Assembly (NCBI GenBank): GCA_011109175.1 | Contig: RDEW01000001.1 | Span: forward strand, 1,564,360-1,628,359 | From: Dicyema japonicum | Lineage: Eukaryota > Dicyemida > Rhombozoa > Dicyemidae | DNA length: 64,000 nucleotides | Direction of reading: 5' to 3' | Shown here: in pieces, positions 10,503 to 19,384 of the stretch | Position numbering within the stretch: position 1 is the first letter of the stretch | How the letters are laid out: the number at the start of each line of letters is the position of its first letter | Made by a program: the position numbers and the translations under genes | Notes under the pieces: generated by a model | Seen by the model: only the letters and a program-made list of their open reading frames with translations | The model's database searches: none | Told to the model about the DNA's origin: nothing

Positions 10503-12435
10503 CAGTGGTTCTCAACCTTTTTTGGTCGCGGACCCCTTGTGAGTGAATAAAAAAATTCGCGTACCCCCAACATATTTTTACAAGTTTTTTGTCAAAAAAC
10601 TATTACTTTTCTAAAACACAATTTAATATTAAAAAAGGAAATAATATTAATGAGAAGGTTAATGTTGCTTTTTTGAGGCAATTTTTTTCAATTTGAGGCT
10701 CGGTTGTCGACAAACATACATACTCTGCTGTCATCCTTAATATTCATTTTTTATATTGAGAAGTGCTGAAAAGTCATGTTCGCTAAATACGTTGTCGGAA
10801 AAATAAGCAAAAAATTTAATGCATTTGCGGAAGGATAATAATAACACATTTCGCACCAAGATCTTAACAAAAAAAGTTTTTCATACAAATCTTTAGCATT
10901 CGAATTATTATTTACATCAATAAAAGCCTCCTGAATATTTCCATCGACTTAACGTGGATCAACATCAAACAGTGTACGAATTAATTTCAAATCAATATTG
11001 CCCAATTCTGAAAATTATTTATTTACTTCTTTTTGAAGATATGTTAAATGTGCATAAATAAGGTCGATTATTTTTAGTGGTCGATTCAAGCGAATAGGAA
11101 AATAAAAACTCTGTAAAATTTCTATCATAGACATAACGAGCAAATACTATCAATTGAGCACAGTTCGCTACATCGGTGGATTCGTCAATTTGTATCACGA
11201 AATTTTAATGGCATTAAGTTTTTATTTGTTCTACCACCTGTTAAATAATATAATATCAATAACCTGGTGCTAAATATTTTCTGACATATCAGAAATTCGT
11301 CTATGAACCGAATCATTCAATGGTGCTATATAAAAATTCATATCTTCAGCATGAGTGCCAATAAGAATACGCACTATGTCTTTACAACAAGGAAAAATGA
11401 GTTTTTTGCAATATTGTGAGATTTCTTTTCTTTCGCTATACGTAATGAAGTCATGTAAGATGCTAATAGTATGGAATTGTCAGAAGGCAAAGTTTGTATG
11501 AAACGAGTCAATACTTGACTCTTCATTTTTAGAAGCAAAGAAATAAAAAATTCATATTTTTATGGATCAGATGGGGATGACATGTGTGCAAGTGTCTTAC
11601 AAGAGTTGTCGGTTTCATACTATTGTGTGACAGAATTTTCATACAAACAACACATTTTGGGCTTTCAAATCCATCTTTTTCAATACAAGTAAACCCATTT
11701 TTGATTTAATCAGGGTTATATTTACGTATCTTATTAACGTGAGACGAATTCATATTAATAACGTGCTTTTTTATTAACTTTTACTAAAAAATTAATATAT
11801 ATACTAAAATATATACGATTTTATAGTAATTGAGTAACTTTCAGCTTTAAAGTAATTTATTATTATTATTATCAGCACTGCCGAGAACAAACAAAAGTCA
11901 ATTAAGGTTCCCTTGTGCCGCGCCTGCCACCCTTTGCACCAATCGCATCCAAAGGCCTCTCCGTTTCGCTCCTCAATATTATTGAATATTAAAATATATT
12001 AATTTATCTAATAATATATCAAAAAGAAATATTATTAATTATGATTTAATTATATTATATATTAATTTGAATTTATTATTAAATTGAGGACGTTCAAAAG
12101 AAGGCTTTCAGAATGACGGAGCGGTGGTCTTGTGGGAGACACAGAACCGGACCGACTACTTTGGAAGCCCTTATTAAACAAAACTCCGGCATGCGGGAAG
12201 GTGGCCCTGCAAATACAGTCAGCCGCCCTGTACAAGCTTGTGTGGGTACGAGGGAGGAGCACCGGGAAAGAATGAGGATTTTGGCGGAGCGCATCGGGAT
12301 CACGTGATAGTTAGTTTTGGTTTTACCGTGGTCTTGGGTGTTAAATAAAATAAAATAAATAAAAAATAATAAAATTTAAATAAAGGTTCAGAACTATCTC
12401 GCGGACCCCCTGAAATCTTTCGCTGAGAACCACTG
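10503..12435 (-). mobile_element. hAT (Buster/ZBED-type) DNA transposon relic
   Basis: The left end reads CAGTGGTTCTCAACCTTTTT followed by GCGGACCCC. The right end mirrors it (GCGGACCCC...GCTGAGAACCACTG), giving imperfect terminal inverted repeats. Between them the minus strand holds broken pieces of an hAT transposase, for example RIAKEKKSHNIAKNSF and SVHRRISDMSENI, with many stops. Families with these ends and this protein are the SCAND3/ZBED5-like hATs. The 8 bases on each side do not match, so no target duplication is visible. A LINE 3' end is nested inside at about 12.1-12.37 kb. Confidence 0.78.
12113..12375 (+). mobile_element. CR1-like LINE 3' end nested in the hAT relic
   Basis: An open reading frame ends with GTREEHRERMRILAERIGIT and a TGA stop at 12,306-12,308. 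The 3' UTR follows (GTGGTCTTGGGTGTTAAATA) with an AAATAAAATAAA tail. It is almost identical to 55,640-55,860, apart from a 17-base segment near 12,226 (CCCTGTACAAGCTTGTG) that is missing there. It is a 5'-truncated insertion. Confidence 0.88.
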
Positions 12436-12659
12436 TCTTAGAGACTGCATGCAACATCATATCTCTGGTTTATCTCAAGGTTTCTTCCTTGACCGTGCCT
12501 ATGACATACCTCTAATCAATGGACTAAGGTTCTTACCTCCACTTGTGCAGGACACAAACTTTATTTTAAAAAGGAAATGACAATTATGTAAAAACTGTAC
12601 TTATGTTAATAATTATAATTTATTTATTTTAAAACCACAAGAACATCAAGAAAGTATTA

Positions 12660-12930
12660 ACTCACGAAAGGTTATCTCTGTCTTCAACATCTCTCGAATT
12701 CTCCTCAAATACTCAGCCAGCGATCCAGCTGCACTCCGGAAGTATTTCTTTTATGTCCGCAGAGAAATTCTATGGATGCATATGAAATGGATGTGGTGTC
12801 TAATTGCATATTCCGCATGATCTTTCGCCTAAGAGAGTTCAAACGCTCGACCCTTGAAAGGAAAAAAGCGAATCTTTAGGCAGAACAGACATATTCAATC
12901 GTCGGCACAATAACTTGGAGATATAATTTG
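12660..12930 (-). mobile_element. CR1-like LINE C-terminal fragment
   Basis: Minus-strand reading gives pieces such as FEYVCSAWRFAFFPF and a block resembling AEYAIRHHIH. It is homologous to plus-strand sequence at 37,975-38,110 (FEYSCSTWRFALPPLRVERM). Stops and frame changes show it is degenerate. Confidence 0.65.
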
Positions 12931-13299
12931 CTGATAAAAGCAGTAGGTGGGAAGGGACTCTTCTTTATGATATTTTTTAAGACGTTTCGAAGACCCTTGG
13001 TTAATACTTCCTCCATGTGACTGGGGAACGTGTAACAGAATCGAATGTCATTCCAAGGATCTTCTGGATTCGCGTAAAAGGGATGGGAATGTTTCCGATG
13101 AATATCTCAATTACGCTTTTAAATCTCCTGTCCGAGTAAATAGGGTGAATTGAGACCTGGATGCAGCCACAGACAGAAAATTTACTGATAGCCAGTCACA
13201 CCGAACAAATTTTAACTAACGAGCAAGTTCTTTGACATTTTTTAGTATCCCGCCTTTAAAATGAATGAAATTTTTGTATTCCAAATTGTGACCAGTAAC

Positions 13300-13520
13300 C
13301 CTTGTGGTTAATAAGTCAGATGGTCGAGTTGGTGGTGTAGCTCTGGTACAATATGACATGGCTATTGTGCACTTAATGCCTCCATCGAATGCAAAGGAGC
13401 ATCGGATACACCAATATCTGTGTTCGAATCCCGCTTGGCCAAATCGGAGGACCTTGGGTATGTCCCCATATTGGTTAGTTAATGACCGCAAGAGTTATTT
13501 TTAAAAATAAATTGAGCAGA
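13300..13520 (+). repeat. Possible tRNA-derived (SINE-like) sequence
   Basis: TGTAGCTCTGGTACAA at about 13,337 resembles a pol III A box, and GTGTTCGAATCCCGCTTGG at about 13,421 is a good B box. They are about 85 bases apart, too far for an intact tRNA but acceptable for a tRNA-derived repeat. I found no second copy in the window, so the call is tentative. Confidence 0.35.
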
Positions 13521-13603
13521 GTTAAAGGCGTGGCATAATGGTTATTAAAAAAGTTTAAATTTTTTATGTTAATGCGATCAAAAATGAAGAGAGTAATGTT
13601 AGG

Positions 13604-15050
13604 TTAATTGGTCACATCCACCAGAGCGTTGACGAAATAATCTATGTTTCCACTGTTAAGTCCCGAAACGGACATTCTTCCTGTTTTTACCATGTAAACA
13701 GAATGCTTATCTCTCAGCAGTTGAACCTATACTGTGGCTATTAATAGTACTTCTTGTTGGGTCAGTCCCGTGTAGCAGAACATGCCATTCTGTTTTTCAA
13801 TGTGACTCCAATCTCGAGTTGAGCCTCTTTCGGCTAACTTCTTAACAGCCAATGTCCTCATTTGTTGAATTCTCCCAGCCATTCCCTCCAATTCACTCTG
13901 CCATAGTGATCTCAGCTCAGGACTGCTCAGAATTCTTGTGGCAATTCTAGCCCCATTAATAGGACAGAAGGAATGAAGTCTTCTTAGCAGAAATGATAGA
14001 TTAGATTGGACTCTCTGTTTCTCCTCCTGTGACTCGCAAACTATTGACAGGGTTGCTGCACGTTCGCCATACAGACCCATGTTTTTAGAAAAGGACTGCA
14101 CGAGAAGTATGGGACAATCCTTTGGAGATACTCTGTCTGCCATCAGTCGAACGAATGAGGCGTCTAAATCGGGATCACCGGAGACAAATCCTTGGTACGC
14201 CATGTCGAAGAACAGACAGCACTTCTTTTTCTTTAAGACTTCCGAAATGGACTTCCACTGTTCAATCTAGAAATGTGAGTTTATTCATTACAGAAGGGTC
14301 GACCCCCGTTGGATTATGACCACATGGATGAATGAGTACCACCGAGCCTTCCTTCATGTCCTTCAATGATCTTAAACTAACACCTCAAATTCTTTCATCA
14401 TTCCCTCAAAGTTCAAGCCTCTGGTCTGATCATCATAGTATTTGTACTGCTTTACCCCCAATCCAGCACCTCTTTGAAATTAGTTGAAATAGAGCTACTT
14501 AATAATCTCAATATGGCTAGGCCACGTGGGATCTGGGATCAGCACTTCTCTGTTTCCACCCCAGTTCATTTCCTTCGATAAAACTAGATTATTGAACCAA
14601 AAATTCAGCCGCAAGTCGAACTCCCCCGGCACCCGACATTGTCTGGACAGTGCAATTCTGGAAGTTGTTATATTTATAATAACTAAGAATTCTTAAATGA
14701 CACTGGAACCCTCCGAATCCTAAAATAGCCGCTTCTCGGCAGAATTCAGGGATTCCTGTAAGTGGGGGATATTCTTTGTTCATTTGTTCCTCAATGATCA
14801 TTTTGTCAGCCTACTAATACGCAAAGGGACTACTTTCCTGACAGATTCGAGCACAAAGGGACGTCCTTTGTCATCCCTGTATGCCCCAACTGTAAGATTA
14901 ATTTTATCGGGATTCGGATCTGCCTTACAGGCCGAATCAGGTTCGAGGATTGGATCAGGAGAGATGGCTGCCAATTGAGACCAACGACGACTAAATTTAT
15001 AGTGGAATCAATTACAGTGAGAATTTTGATAGTTGTAAGCACCTGATCAT
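13604..15050 (-). CDS. GOT2: Mitochondrial aspartate aminotransferase, nine exons
   Basis: This PLP enzyme interconverts aspartate and 2-oxoglutarate with oxaloacetate and glutamate, and works in the malate-aspartate shuttle. The model joins nine exons (15050-15016, 14990-14834, 14810-14710, 14682-14598, 14572-14499, 14471-14384, 14360-14292, 14266-13751, 13726-13604) through introns of 23-27 nt with GT-AG ends. It gives 415 residues, close to the family size. Visible landmarks are an Arg-rich start ([17 protein letters not shown]) fitting a mitochondrial presequence, [31 protein letters not shown], the PLP lysine in [21 protein letters not shown] and TGRMSVSG with its substrate-binding Arg. 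The ATG at 15,050 was chosen because it gives this presequence through a 25-nt first intron. All phases close without a frameshift. I am confident in the identity. Confidence 0.95.
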
Positions 15051-15423
15051 TGAAATAATGCGAAATCATTAATTATGAAGGTAGGTTGGGCGTATAATAA
15101 TTGTGGTTGCTTTAAAAATTATCTGTATTGTGAGTTGCCAACGTTAACCGTTCGATAAGCTATTTTAAAGGTAGTCTGTGGTTGGGGTGTCATTTGTTTT
15201 GGGATTGAATGCTTTGCTTTCCACTCGGTCGAAGGTTCCTTACTTATGCTCTGTCCCTTTCTTCATTCGTTTGACTAGGGGCGTCATGTGATCTACCCTA
15301 ATCAGGAGGCGCATAGAAGGATGGCATAATCACATTTACTTTCCTCTCCAACTGGATCATTACTTGGAGTGGTCCCCAAAATTGTGATTTTTAATAGACT
15401 TTGTTTCTTTAAAAACGCACGTG
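15051..15423. promoter_or_regulatory. Intergenic region between GOT2 (-) and a plus-strand gene
   Basis: About 370 bases separate the GOT2 start codon from the first plus-strand exon I can support. It presumably contains both promoters. I see no TATA-like box or other motif that I would defend. Confidence 0.3.
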
Positions 15424-15890
15424 TGGGGGTTCAGGAAGATGGTGGGACCGCTGAAGGATCAGGTATCTTAGTTGGATCTTGGTCTTTCAAGTAAAAGTGC
15501 TTCAGGCATAGTCCTTCAACTAGGACCGATGACTCTGTAGAGTGCTCCTTGGATTGAGACAACTTGTATAACGAAGAGGAAATGGTCATTGGCCACCATG
15601 AACATGAGCGTTGAAGAGACACCAGGCGTGGGTTCCGAGAGTTTGGATATGAAAACTGTCATTCTCCTCAATCCTAAGAGGCTTCATGTGATCACCTTCT
15701 CAGGAGACGCCGAGTTCCAATCTGAAATGGTTTCCATAATGGCGGATATTGATGAACAAGACGTGTCTCACTTCGACCGTGGGAACTTTATATACACACT
15801 TATTGGTTCCTTGGGGGAAGTAATTATTATTAAAAACACAGCTCGAAAGATAACTTGGTTGATATTCCCCTTGTGACATCTGAAAGATCC
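15424..15890 (+). CDS. Multi-exon gene fragment, possibly BBS9/PTHB1-like
   Basis: Three exon pieces stay in phase if introns of 21 nt (15491-15511) and 22 nt (15537-15558) are removed, which suggests real coding DNA. The reading is GSGILVGSWSFN, then PSTRTDD, then a longer piece with MKTVILLNPKRLHVITFSG and FIYTLIGSLGE. From memory this order resembles the N-terminal beta-propeller of BBS9 (IIVGSFMGYLRIFNP, then AVLHSRKLCVYSVSG). BBS9 is a subunit of the BBSome, which moves cargo in cilia. The similarity is moderate and the 5' and 3' ends are undetermined. Downstream of about 15,880 I cannot follow the gene. Confidence 0.35.
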
Positions 15891-16640
15891 GGTCAACTAA
15901 TTTCTTACAGGGTCCTCTGTTCTGTCTCCTTTTTGTTGGTTGTCGAGATCATCTTGTGTGAGGAGTTTACCATTGATTTTTGTTAGGTCGGCGTTGAGAA
16001 CAACCGGGAGGGATATTCTTCGTCTTTATGGAATTCGGGGATTCCTCCGTGAAATACACTTAGTATCAAGGCGCAGTATGTGTCCGTTAAAGTTTCGTCG
16101 ATCTTCGATGATTGACCGGGAGACTTTCCGGATCTTGTAATGTGAATATGTTTCCAGGTGGGGGGGGGGTCTTTTTGCCCATCAGTCACTAATGACCACA
16201 CGAATTTGCCTTCTGTGGATTTGTCGAGTCTACTAAGTTCATTATTCGATAATCTCCAGTAAAATTAAAGTCACAATAACTTTAGTTTGTCCACCAACAT
16301 ATGAGGACAGAGTCGATATAAAACGAAAAGTCGTTAACTCAAAATTTCTTGTTTATCACAAAGGTTAATCTAGATGAACTGAGTCTGTCGTCTGCACGAG
16401 GCAAACCCGGTCTCTTTAGATTACTCGATGACAAACTTAACTGTTCAGCGGTAGAAGTTCCCTAATGTCGATGTTTATTCATGATTCCAATATTCTTGTA
16501 AACCCAGTTGGCGTATATGTAGTCATGACCAAATCTAGTGTTGTTGTCTTCAAAAACAGTAAATTTATTAGAAAAAAAGAAAAAGTGAAATTTGGTGGAT
16601 ACGGACTCTAGTTTCGTGTTTACAAAGTAACAGTTAGCCA
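15891..16640. other. No gene resolved; poly-G tract at 16,159
   Basis: Plus- and minus-strand open stretches overlap around 15,900-16,200 (minus strand: LTKINGKLLTQDDLDNQQKG), but neither joins to a convincing protein. A run of ten G lies at about 16,159-16,168. The rest is unremarkable. Confidence 0.4.
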
Positions 16641-16644
16641 AGTG

Positions 16645-16970
16645 GTTGATCGACCGGAACGTTGAGGTGGTGACGTACCTCTACTGCACTAAAGCTTCAT
16701 GATGAATAAATAAATTGTTTTTTTTCTCGTGAGCATGGACGTGGTGATGAATTCATAAGACATCAGAAATTTAAAGTTCCGAACAAGGAAAAATACATAA
16801 AGGTTTAAATCCTGTCCAGCCCGAACTAGTGGGGGATTAAAGTCTAAAGGTTGAGGTGGCGACGTATTAAGCATCTACTAGGCTTCATGATAAATGAAAG
16901 TCTATTTCCTTCCCGTGAACGTGGACAAAGTGATTGACTTTGTCCACTCGGGAGATATTAGAAATTGAAG
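16645..16970 (+). repeat. Two tandem copies of the RTE 5'-end sequence
   Basis: GTTGAGGTGGTGACGTA at about 16,661 and GTTGAGGTGGCGACGTA at about 16,851 each lead into a similar stretch. Both hold a GCTTCATGATGAAT/GCTTCATGATAAAT block, then TCTCGTGAGCATGGAC/TCCCGTGAACGTGGAC, then a CAGAAATTTAAAG/TAGAAATTGAAG block. The same starter motif opens the RTE elements at 6.44 and 19.4 kb. This looks like a tandemly repeated 5' UTR without its coding region. A perfect 10-bp inverted repeat with a 7-nt loop (GTGGACAAAG...CTTTGTCCAC) lies at 16,921-16,947. Confidence 0.55.
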
Positions 16971-17069
16971 TCCTAGATAAGCAAGGATGAAAATAGCAAG
17001 CGGATTAATAAGATCTGGAGTCCCTAGATAAGCAAGGATGAAAATAGCAAGCGGATTAATAAGATCTGG
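16971..17069 (+). repeat. 50-bp tandem duplication
   Basis: CCTAGATAAGCAAGGATGAA...AATAAGATCTGG occurs twice in succession (16,972-17,018 and 17,023-17,069). The second copy leads directly into GGGGTCACTTGAC, a variant of the CR1-like 3' coding end. Confidence 0.85.
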
Positions 17070-17140
17070 GGTCACTTGACTAGATCGGTTACTATTACCT
17101 TCCTTCTCACTACTTCCCTGGGTTACGTAGGCAAATAAAT
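17060..17140 (+). mobile_element. Degenerate CR1-like LINE 3' tail
   Basis: GGGGTCACTTGACTAGATCG is followed about 45 bases later by CCTGGGTTACGTAGGCAAAT. It matches the 3'-end layout of the family with mutations. Little or no coding sequence precedes it. Confidence 0.5.
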
Positions 17141-17479
17141 TACCTAGATTTATTCACAAAATTCGCTTATTAACAGTCAATTTATGCACATAAAAATAAC
17201 AATAACGTGGGAGCAATGACGGACGCCTTTCTCTCCAGCATTGGAAGCAAACTCGCCTCAAAAAGGTGTGAGCCACGGGAGAGGCTCGAAATTGTGATTA
17301 TCAGAGGTAACGCCTTCCCCATTCTGTCGTCCTAGTTATTTATAATTAAAAAAATAAATTCTCTTGTAATAAAAAATAACAATTAATTTAAAATCAATAA
17401 CCTATCGTTACCAATCAATAACTACAATCTAATGGACATACAACAAATAACCATAAAACGAAACACTCCATTTAATTGT

Positions 17480-17990
17480 ATTAAACTAATTAGGTGATCC
17501 CGGCCGCCTCCATCAGGTCTCTCATCTTTTTCCGGTGGACCTTCCGAGATCCAACACAGCTTCTCTGAGGACGGGAGGGTTTTGAAAGAAAATACAAGAG
17601 GGGTGATGTAAAGTCTTCTAGTAAGACCCAATCCATTAGAGCATTGTAGGAAGTTGGATTTTCGGCACAGAGCGGCGAATCCCTTCCCATTTTGTCCGAT
17701 AAGGTCTTTCAGAGAGGTGGGTGTGAGACTGACTGTTCTCACGAGCTTGCCGATAGTTGTAGCTGATAGGGACTGAATATCGCTGATTTTCTGTTTGTTC
17801 GTCCAGGATAGGTTGATTCCCCAAGACGCACAGGCGTAGCTGATATATGGCTCAATGAATTGTTTATGTAGTAGTTTCATTGCTGAGAAAAGGGTTCCAT
17901 TGAATCTCAGCTTTTCAACTAATGCATTCACAAGTCTTAGTCCTTCCACTAATGTACCTGTCACCTTGGCTTTCATGTACGTTAATACAC
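17480..17990 (-). mobile_element. CR1/Jockey-like LINE C-terminal end, inverted partner of 18.8-19.4 kb
   Basis: On the minus strand it encodes LLHKQFIEPYISYACASWGI, NLSWTNKQKISDIQSLSATT and KLVRTVSLTP, ending near GGAGGCGGCCGGGATCACC (AAGIT-stop in the right frame). The 3' UTR runs toward 17,440. It is nearly identical to plus-strand sequence at 18,935-19,330. One frameshift near 17,590 moves the end of the protein out of frame. Confidence 0.9.
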
Positions 17991-18217
17991 TACAAAATCA
18001 TCCCTTAATAAGCATTCTAGTCAACTACAAAGAAGTACCCACTTGACTTAAATCTCCTACAGCTCATATCTAGTTCAAAATAAAATCTTTTTATTGAACA
18101 TACTAGTGAGGTACCTAGAACGCAAAGAGAGGACATTTACCTCCGATAACACAATAGAGTAAGAGAACAAGCCGAATTGATTAAACAGTTAAGCATGTTA
18201 GTTAATTGTAATAGTTA

Positions 18218-18594
18218 TTAGAACGCAAAGAGAATGAGGAAGGACATCATCAGACAGAACAGTCCCATAGCCTCAGACATGGCGAACCCAATGATGGCAT
18301 AGGAGAACAACTGATTCTTTAATGAAGGATTCCGGGCGTAACCAATAACCAAATTTCCGAAAATACTTCCAATTCCGGCACCTGCAAGTCAAAACACAGC
18401 ACACCAGATCCAGCAGAGCCAACACAGGCGGCGCCGGCTCCAATGTATCGGGCAGCCTGGTCAATGTCCCTTTTGACTGCAGACGTGTGGATCTGAGTGG
18501 TTCGAGTCACTCTAGCTATGTTGCTGGTAAGAAGACGCTAAGGCTAAATATTCGATTCTACCTGAGAAAACTGACCAATTTTTCTTGAAATCAT
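18218..18594 (-). CDS. ATP5MC: Mitochondrial ATP synthase F0 subunit c, three exons
   Basis: This is the proteolipid that forms the rotating c-ring of the inner-membrane ATP synthase. Exons 18594-18562, 18537-18405 and 18381-18218 join through introns of 24 and 23 nt to give 109 residues. The first about 33 residues are basic and Ser/Thr-rich ([17 protein letters not shown]), fitting a mitochondrial presequence. The mature part is a hairpin of two membrane helices: [20 protein letters not shown], the loop [12 protein letters not shown], then [20 protein letters not shown], where the Glu of SEA is the proton-carrying carboxylate. Every phase closes. The gene is framed by two inverted LINE 3' ends. 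Confidence 0.97.
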
Positions 18595-18769
18595 TCCCTT
18601 AAATATAAGCACAACAACTCACACTAAGCACGCTGATTGAAGTCCTTAATTATATATTTTTTAATAAATTTATAATCATTTACATTATATTTTATAGAAT
18701 ATTGTTATTTATCGAGTGAGAAATATCATTTACAATAATTCCAAATACCTATAAGCCGAAATTGAAAAT

Positions 18770-19382
18770 CTTAGGAGTAAAATACCTTTTACTAAGAAAT
18801 TGAAAATCTTAGGAGTCGTCTTTGACACGCACATGACCTTCTCCCCTCATGTCGAATATATCTCCGGAACCTGCTCAAGAAAGCTTGGTTTGATCAAATC
18901 TATTTTTGGTGGCATCAGAACCCTTTTCCCAGCATTGAAACTACTACATAAACAATTCATTGAGCCATCTATTAGCTACGCCTGTGCGTCTTGGGGAATC
19001 AACCTATCCTGGACGAACAAACAGAAAATCAGTGACATTCAGTCCCTATCAGCTACAACTATTGGCAAACTCGTGAGAACAGTCAGTCTCACAGCCACCT
19101 CTCTGGAAGACTTTATCGGACAAAATGGGAAGGGATTCGCCGCTCTGTGCCGAAAATCCAACTTCCTACAATGCTCCAATGGATTGGGTCTTACTAGAAG
19201 ACTTTACATCACCCCTCTTGTATTCCTTTCAAAACCCTCCCGTCCTCAGAGAAGCTGTGTTGGATCTCGGAAGGTCCACCGGAAAAAGATGAGAGACCTG
19301 ATGGAGGCGGCCGGGATCACCTAATTAGTTTAATACAATTAAATTAACTATTGGTGTTCTTGGGTTAAATAAAAAATAAAAA
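18770..19382 (+). mobile_element. CR1/Jockey-like LINE C-terminal end with 3' tail
   Basis: An uninterrupted frame encodes LKILGVVFDTHMTFSPHVEY, KLLHKQFIEPSISYACASWG, NKQKISDIQSLSATTIGKLV and ends RKVHRKKMRDLMEAAGIT with TAA at 19,322-19,324. After about 40 bases of 3' UTR comes TTCTTGGGTTAAATAAAAAA. It is 5'-truncated but has no stops, so it is a fairly recent insertion. It is the reference copy for the family's C-terminus in this window. Confidence 0.92.
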
Positions 19383-19384
19383 TA

